Under the pieces are notes generated by a model. That model did no database searches. It worked only from the letters and a program-made list of their open reading frames with translations, and was not told where the DNA came from. Source: Drosophila miranda (lineage: Eukaryota > Arthropoda > Insecta > Diptera > Drosophilidae). Taken from it: 64,000 nt of DNA. Location of the stretch: NCBI RefSeq assembly GCF_003369915.1, contig NW_022881603.1, positions 35,957,522 to 36,021,521 of the forward strand. Direction: 5' to 3'. Position 1 is the stretch's first letter. Every line of letters begins with the position of its first letter. Made by a program: the position numbers and the translations under genes. Shown here piece after piece: positions 56,982 through 64,000 of this stretch.

Positions 56982-57824
56982 ATCGGCATCCAGCATTTCG
57001 TGGAAATTCGCACGACAAACCAGTGACCTACAGTGCATCTTCGTTGTCTCGGCACAAGTCATTGGTTTTTTTTGTTCTGTTGCGAATAGAGCTCTAGCTG
57101 GCTGGTTTTGTGCGACAAATTGGATTCATCTTTACTCAACAAAAAAGGAAAGTGTTCGGCTAATCTATGCCGAATTCTCAGGTATTTAGTGCGAAAAAAT
57201 TGAGTGCTAGAACCAAGCCACCATTTTGTGCGCTGTGTTTCTCTATTTGGCCACTGATCTCAATTTCATTGGCACCTCGTTGAATTGGAATACCAATTAA
57301 ATAAAACACAAAGTAATAAAATAAACCAAAGTGAACAGCCAGCAACATAAAATATTTATTATATGCGGAATATTTTTGGATTGAAGAAAAGTGCAAATTG
57401 ATGAGGGTTTACGGTACTTGCTAATCAGACGCTCCGGTCATTGCCGCTGTTTTCAATTCTCTTTTGCGAAGTACCGCTTATTGGTGCTGCCTTTACTTCG
57501 GTAACGCTATCGTTGCGCCAAATTGTGCATAATTTGGCTGCGTTTGGTTGTGTGCATTGGCAGCATAATTTGTGTTTGTTTCGCTGCGTTAACCCTTTGA
57601 AGCCGATACATAGTTTTTTGTGGAAATTTCGCGTTCTTTCATAGTTTTTGCATACCCTACAGTATTTTGGTTAACCATTGTCTAAACCCAGTGCATTACT
57701 TTCCGACCCTCTAGAAGTAAGAGAAAGCGCCAGAATGAGTTAAAAGAAAAGGGAAATTGTTACCAGGGAAGGAGGTTCAAAAGAAGGAGGGGGTCCAAAA
57801 GTCCTGCAAAAGTTAGCAACAGCA
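56982..57824 (+). other. Leader of the plus-strand BEL element
   Basis: About 840 bp between PBS and gag start without a recognised gene. Confidence 0.5.
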
Positions 57825-60800
57825 ATGCAAAGACACGATAGGGTGATGGGCGATCTAAGGCGTGTGAGAACGGCCTTTGAAGAAAAAACTATTTCGTTCG
57901 ACTCTCTTCAAATTAAATGCAGACTCGAGCTGATCGAAAATTATTGTGAAAAGTTGATGGATATACAGGCAGACATGGATTGTTTAAATCCCAACAACGA
58001 TCTACGAGCATCGGTCGAGGATATGTGTGTTACCACAAAGGCTCTGTACATGTCTGCACTTAAAGAACCCGAAACTCAGCGAATACAGAGGAGGGATAGG
58101 AGTAGCCAGCGTCATTCATCACATCTGCCTAAAATGAATCTCCCCAAGTTTAGTGGAAAACATTCTGAATTTAAAAACTTTATAAGCCTTTTCGAGAGTT
58201 TGGTGCATAACGACCCAATATTATCAAATGTGGAAAAATTCAACCACTTACTGTCGTGTCTCGTTGACGATGCATTGGGAACAGTGAAGGCGTTTCAGAT
58301 CTCTGCAGACAATTATGAGAAGGCTCTTGATTGTTTGAAGGAGGTTTACGACAAAAAATATTTGATCTTTTCTGATACTGTTTCGCAGTTGTTTGACATT
58401 CCCAGCACAACAAAAGCTTCTGCTTCATGCCTTAGGTCCCTCATTGACACGGTGTCAGCCATATATTCTTCTCTGCAGTCGTTAGGAAGTGAAAAAGACA
58501 TAAATAGCGCGATGCTAATTCACATAGCGCTGTCTAAAGTAGATCCCACAACGAAGTCTCGGTTCGAAGAGCAACTGGATTACGATAAACTACTGTCTTG
58601 GTCCGAGTGCGCAGCCCAGCTGAATCGGCGCTATCAGCATCTAGCTGCCGAAGAGTCAGCACGGAATAAGGGTAAAACTAAACAAGAGACAAGTAAAGGA
58701 CCCACTAAATCGTCATTTTCATGTGCAAAGACGGATAGGCGAGCTGATTCGAAATGTAGCTATTGCCACGCGGGGAATCATACCATAAGCAATTGTCAAT
58801 CGTTTAGTGCTCTTCCTGTTCTTCAACGGTTCGATATCACCAAGCAACTCCGACTGTGCATAAATTGTTTGAGGCCAGGTCATACAGTGACGAGGTGCAA
58901 GACAGCAAAATGTCGAGTGTGCTCTAAGCCCCATAACACTCTGCTTCATCGATACGGGGTTGAGCCACAGCAAAATGGGCCTAGTTCTGTGCCAGTAGAA
59001 CATTCGTCATCGTCTGAGCCTCAGACAGCTTATTCTAGTCACGTTGCTAGTGCTGACCAGGTTATTCTTGCTACCGCTGTTGTAAAGGTGCAAGATCGGT
59101 CCGGACAATTTCAGTATGCACGGGCACTTCTAGATTCCGGCTCTCAAATTAATTTTATATCCGAGGATCTAGCCCAGCGCTTACGATTGAGCCGTGATGA
59201 ATCGTGCCTTAATATCACAACTGTTGGAAAAAACTCGTCCGTCATAAAGCACAAGATTCATACTTCTGTCCAATCTCGTATCAACGATCACAACTTTGAT
59301 TCCGATTTTTGGGTGTTAAGCTCGATTTCCACATACCAACCCGATCATGTTGTCAATTTCGCACAATGGAAGATACCAGCAAACCTGCAGATGGCAGACC
59401 CGCAGTTTTAAAAGCCTGCTAAGGTTGACTTATTGATAGGGGCAGAAACCTTTTTTGAGTTAATGTGTGTAGGCCAATTAAAGGCAAGTTCCGAACATCC
59501 AACAATCCAGAAAACATTGTTGGGATGGATTGTATCAGGAAAATATAAGGCATCAGCACAGGATGCTGTATGCAATATCGCTGTTGGTAGCGATCATTGT
59601 TCTCTCGACTCTCTGGTGGAGCGCTTTTGGGAATTGGAACAGGTCCCAGAGAAGTCGAAGGCTGTATATACAGCTGAACAATTGGCTTGCGAACAAAACT
59701 TTAAGCAGACTTTACGCAGGCTCGAATCGGGTCGTTTTGAAGTGGGGCTGCCATTTAAAATAAATCCCAACGTGTTGGGTTTCTCGTTCGAGACGGCAAA
59801 ACGCCGCTTTCTATCCCTAGAACGCAGACTTGCACGAGATCAGTATTTGCATGATCTGTATATGGAGTTTATGAAAGAGTATCTCATCCTTGGCCACATG
59901 TCATTGCTTCCAGACACTCCTCCAGGACGCCATTACTACATTCCACATCAATGTGTCCTGAGACCTGATAGTAAAACCACCAAGCTACGCGTCGTTTTCG
60001 ATGCATCGAGCAAAACATCGACTTCAATCTCATTAAATGAGACTTTGATGGTGGGTGCAACTATTCAGAGGGAGCTTTACGCAACTCTTGCCCGATTTCG
60101 ATTAAATCGTTTTGCGCTCACAGCTGACATCTCCAAAATGTATAGGCAAGTTCAGGTCGCCGAAGAAGACCGAAATTTCCAATTGATTCTGTGGAGGGAT
60201 AAGGCAAATGTAGATGTTCAAACGTATCGCCTGAATACGGTTACTTATGGGACAGCCTCAGCTCCATTTCTGGCCATCCGCTGTCTCGTTGAATTGGCAG
60301 ACGTTTATGCTGAGTCCCATCCTATTGCATCACAAATCATAAAAAGTGACTTTTACGTCGATGATATGCTTACTGGAGCAAACAGTCTGGAAGATTTAGA
60401 ACGTATTCGGCTGGAAGTGTGTGAGGTCTAAGAATCCGGGGGTTTTAAGTTGGCCAAGTGGGCGTCAAATCATCCCCAGCTGCTGTCCGATAGTGGCCAG
60501 GAGAAATCGCTGCAGTTTGATCCTTCGTCGTCTGTTAAAACGCTCGGAATTAGATGGAATCCGCAAAATGATTTGTTCCATTATCATTTAGATGACTCAT
60601 TTGATTCATTGACCCCTACAAAGCGAAACATTTTGTCAGTTGCGTCCCGATTGTTCGACCCATTAGGGTTATTATGTCCCTTAATAACGAGGGCAAAAAT
60701 ATTGCTGCAGCAATTGTGGCGGCCAAAGTTGGATTGGGACGAGTCGTTTCCCATGAGTTTGCACACGAGTTGGAACCACTTCAAGCAAAATTTGTTTGAA

Positions 60801-62891
60801 TTAGACAAGATAACCATACCTCGCTACATTGGCCTTCCCACGCATAAAAGCGTTCAGATTCACGGATTCGCAGACGCATCAGGTGAAGCGTACGGATGCT
60901 GCATTTACATCCGTACCAGTGATGGTAAAAATGTCGTGTCTAAGCTTCTTACCGCAAAGTCTCGAGTAGCTCCTCTCAAAACGAAATCGATTCCAAGACT
61001 CGAATTGTGCGCAGCACTCCTGGACAAGTTCATGATCGAAAGTGTGAACTTTTGGTCGGACTCCCAAGTCACCTTGTACTGGCTGGAAAGGGATCCAGCC
61101 ACGCTCGCAACGTTTGTGGCCAATAGGGTTGCTGAAATCCAGGAATCGTCAAGCGGTGTGACTTGGCGGCACGTTCCTACTGAGCAAAACCCAGCCGATT
61201 TGGTGTCACGTGGCACAGACGTAGACGGTGTAACGTGCTCATTGTGGACTGAGGGTCCCCAATTTCTGCTCAGGAATTCTGAGGAGTGGCCATGTCTGTA
61301 TCAGGTTGAGTTGTCCCCAGAAATGGAACGGTCGGAAAACAAGAAGTGTTTGGCAACACATTCAGTGGCAAAGTGTCAGGCCAATGATTTCATCGAGTTG
61401 ATTGAAAGATGCTCTTCCTTTGAGAAATTGCTTCGGATTATGGCATATGTAAACCGGTTCCTACAAGGAAGAAAGCGTAGTCGAGAGGTCGTTCTGTCAG
61501 CCAAAGAACTTAAGGTCTCATTTCAAAGGCTGGTAGAAGTAGTCCAAAGACACGAGTTGGGACCAGAATTCCACAAGCTAGCGAGGTCGGAAATCCTGTC
61601 ACCGCATCTTCAACGACTAAACCCGTTCATACATACGAGCGAACTCGACGGAGTAACGCTGCGACTGATTCGAGTGGGAGGAAGGTTGCTCAACGCAGAG
61701 ATTCCGTATGACGCCAAATTTCCTCTGCTGCTGTCGCAAAAGTCGCAGTTCGTGACGCTTTATCTTCGCAATTTGCATCGGACTCACTACCATGCAGGCG
61801 CCAAAGTCATGGTTTCGTTGCTAAGGCAGCAGATATGGCTAATCAATGCTCGAGAAGCATGTACAAGGATCCTGAGAAATTGTGTGCACTGCTTCCGATA
61901 CAAGCCAGTCCTACAGGGACAGATCATGGGAAACCTGCCAGCTGATAGAGTGCGAAGAGCTCGGCCCTTTTTGATTTGTGGGGTAGATTTCTGCGACCAA
62001 TTCTACGTGTCTCTCAAGATTCGCGGCAGGCCCCCTATTAAGACATATGTAGCCGTCTTCGTCTGCTTTGTATCAAAGGCTGTTCACCTGGAGCTTGTAG
62101 CAGATTTGTCCACTGATAGTTTTTTATCTGTTTTTAAAAGGTTCATCGGGAGAAGAGGCCTTCCGGAGAAGGTGTACAGCGACAACGCCACCAACTTCGT
62201 GGGCGCGAGCAAGGTGCTGAACGAGCTGCATCATGCGTACCAGAGGGACCAGGACCGGCTCAAGGCGTACGCAGCGCGCCAAGGCGTCGAGTGGTGTTTC
62301 ATACCACCGAGAGCACTACACTTCGGCGGATTGTGGGAGGCAGCCGTCAAATCAGCCAAGCAGAGGTTGGTACGCGGAGTGGGCAGCGCCAAGCTCACCG
62401 CGGACGAGCTGTGCACCCACCTGGTAGAGGTAGAGGCTCTTCTCAACTCCCGGCCAATCGCGTCCCCAGGCAACGATCCCAGCGATGGAGAAGCGCTAAC
62501 GCCAGGGCACCTGCTGATCGGGCAGCCGCTTCTTTCGCTGCCGCCCGAATCAGATCACGACGACAGATGCAGCAGGGGAAGCTTCGCGTACTTGAAGCGG
62601 TGGCGAATGCTGTCAGCGCTCAAGCAGCAGTTTTGGCAGGGCTGGTCCAAGGACTACCTGGTCAGCCTGCAGAAGCGTCACCAGTGGGCTACCAAAGGGC
62701 CAGACTTGGACATTGGCTGTCTAGTGCTCGTCCACGAGGACAACACACCGCCACAGAAGTGGACCACAGGACGAGTGGTGGCCGCAATCAAGGGAGAAGA
62801 TGGGAGAGTGCGCGTCGCCGAGGTGCGAACAACCGCGGGCGTAATTAAACGCCCAATACACAAATTGGCAAAACTGCCAATAGACGGTTGA
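57825..62891 (+). pseudogene. BEL gag-pol polyprotein with two in-frame stops
   Basis: One frame of about 1688 codons, interrupted only by TAA at 59409-59411 (after MADPQF) and TAA at 60429-60431. Order: Gag with LPKFSGKHSEFKNFISLFE; zinc motifs CSYCHAGNHTISNC and CINCLRPGHTVTRC; protease ALLDSGSQINFI; RT with LTADISKMYRQV and catalytic FYVDDMLTG; RNase H with IHGFADASGEAYG, RLELCAALL and FWSDSQVTLYWL; integrase with zinc domain ending CVHCFRYKP and core residues in GVDFCDQFY, YSDNATNFVGAS and FGGLWEAAVKSAK. The C terminus is IKRPIHKLAKLPIDG. BEL elements use a single ORF and no frameshift. Two stops suggest recent death. Confidence 0.9.
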
Positions 62892-62920
62892 AGCACCGGA
62901 GGTCTTCAACGGGGCCGGAA

Positions 62921-63220
62921 TGTTGCAGCAGATGATCGTAATTACTCTATCGTAGCGTGTGCGATGTTGTGAGCAGAGCTTTTGCTTTCACACGCCGCGC
63001 TCTTGTACTGCTCTCTGCGCATTCAAGATCGGCTCGACGGTGGAGTCGGGGAGTTCTGCTATCTCTGGCTGCGACCAGTCCAATAAATGCTTTGAAGTCG
63101 AGCACTTGTTTTTTTTTAGTCATACATTACCTGACAATTTAACGTAAAAACCGAAACTAGACCCCGCTGGACCGGAGTCATCATCACGTTTGTTTTTGGA
63201 AAAAGTCTTCCGAATTTTCA
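62921..63220 (+). repeat. 3' LTR of the plus-strand BEL element
   Basis: 300 bp, same ends as the 5' LTR. Differences noted: CAGATGATC versus CAGACGATC, GCTTTCAC versus GCTCTCAC, GACCCCGC versus GAGCCCGC, and CCGGAG versus CCGCAG. Confidence 0.9.
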
Positions 63221-64000
63221 CCTGCCTCCACACAATTCTCGACTTCCCAAAACATACGAAGAGTTTTATCCAACCTTGCTTCCATCTCAGCTATCGAATC
63301 TGGACAATTGTGCGTAGCCAAAAACGCCGAGCTTGATACCTTCTGTCCACCGCCAGATACGATCCACCCAAGCCGGGTCTTCTGCAGAAGAGGCAGTCCA
63401 TCGGTGAGTTTGATTTGCCCTACGCAGAGGAGATCATAAAAAACGCTCGCACCAATGAGAAGATCAACCCGTTGAGGATTGAAAAATGCAGGATCAGCGA
63501 GCTGAATGTTAGATGGAATACGCCAATCGGATACATTTACTGTCATACTTGGTTGAGAATCGGTAATCGTGGGGGCTATGAGAGCAGTAAGTGTAGTTGT
63601 GTAAGCAGAGGTGCGAGAATGCATACAAATGATTATGGTGGATCCCTCAGTAGAAACGCTGGTATCGCCCAGCCCAGACACAAGTGCAGACGATTGAGTT
63701 CTCCTAAGCTAAAGCTGCTGGGCGAACCTGGATGTGACGAGATGCAGCTGCGATCCTGAATCTAAGATGGCACGACAAGGAACTAAAACGCCAGACCGAT
63801 TCTTTACGTGAACCACGGCTGTAGCCAGAAGCACGACATCAGAGTGAAGACCTTGGGCAGCAAGAGAGGTAGACGAAGGTAGAGACGAGCTGCTAGCAGA
63901 ATTTTGAGCAACGGAAAGAGTGTCCGGTTGAACGGCCAGATCGGGAGGAGTAATACCTGGGCAGCCTTGTGTTGTGGGCTGTATACTATCGAAGTGCAAC
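63221..64000 (-). pseudogene. Minus-strand BEL element: protease region (runs off window)
   Basis: The upper frame (63999-63709) has a BEL protease AILDSGSQLHLVTSRFAQ. A frameshift near 63690 leads into the 63681-63221 frame with WRIPSNIQLADP, RVDLLIGASVFYDLLCVGQI and LGWIVSGGG, the link between protease and RT. It continues across the inserted BEL element at 56662. Gag and the 5' LTR lie beyond the window. Confidence 0.85.

Larger units (their letters stand above)
56663..63220 (+). mobile_element. Nearly complete BEL/Pao LTR retrotransposon
   Basis: 6558 bp with two 300-bp LTRs (TGTTGCAG...ATTTTCA), differing at about four positions. Flanking 5-mers CCAGC (56658-56662) and CCTGC (63221-63225) fit a target duplication with one later change. 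It carries PBS, one gag-pol frame and a purine-rich ACGGGGCCGGAA before the 3' LTR. Inserted into the minus-strand BEL element between its protease and RT regions. Confidence 0.9.

Noticed and set aside
1..64000. tRNA, rRNA and other structured RNA genes
   Set aside because: I looked for tRNA B-box and cloverleaf-like text and saw only primer-binding sites complementary to tRNAs; no RNA gene could be supported by eye.

Overview
The window is Drosophila genomic DNA, most likely from the obscura group (D. miranda, D. pseudoobscura and relatives). Evidence: two tandem Pepck genes, intron-bearing genes with Drosophila core-promoter motifs, many ~1.1-kb DINE-1 type Helitrons of the obscura-group form, and a LINE, Osvaldo/Ulysses-like and BEL/Pao retrotransposons. 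In D. melanogaster the Pepck pair lies on 2R (Muller C). In D. miranda that arm is the neo-X/neo-Y pair. Both Pepck copies here are broken and repeats fill much of the window, so a degenerating neo-Y segment is my leading hypothesis. It is an inference, not shown by sequence alone.

Layout. 1-1082: 3' end of an R1-like LINE. 1083-2178: Helitron 1. About 4.77-10.16 kb (left edge undefined): a decayed Osvaldo-like LTR element whose Gag starts with a RING-type domain; Helitron 2 sits inside gag, and a deletion removes integrase and most of the 3' LTR. 10.6-12.9 kb (-): Pepck1 with a frameshifting deletion. 15.15-17.06 kb (-): Pepck2 pseudogene. 17.25-19.2 kb: three partial Helitrons. 20.08-24.36 kb: a Helitron split by a 3.1-kb non-autonomous BEL element that encodes Gag-protease fused to an unrelated coiled-coil segment in place of RT/RNaseH/IN. 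28.1-33.3 kb (-): an intact nine-coding-exon SLC6 transporter. 35.57-36.69 kb: Helitron 7. 39.8-41.75 kb: a duplicated promoter-like block around AT-rich tandem repeats. 41.86-43.1 kb (+): intact RNF25-like RWD-RING E3 ligase. 44.1-64 kb: a transposon nest. A minus-strand BEL element is split by a nearly complete 9.6-kb RING-Gag Osvaldo-like element (TSD AGCC) and by a nearly complete 6.6-kb BEL element.

Host and mobile parts: the SLC6 and RNF25 genes appear functional, while the two gluconeogenic Pepck genes have lost their reading frames. The mobile elements can be ordered by nesting. The main novelties are a RING-H2 module at the Gag N terminus in two different LTR elements, a gag-pol -1 frameshift site with a hairpin at the same place in both, and a BEL element that appears to have swapped its pol for a captured coiled-coil segment.
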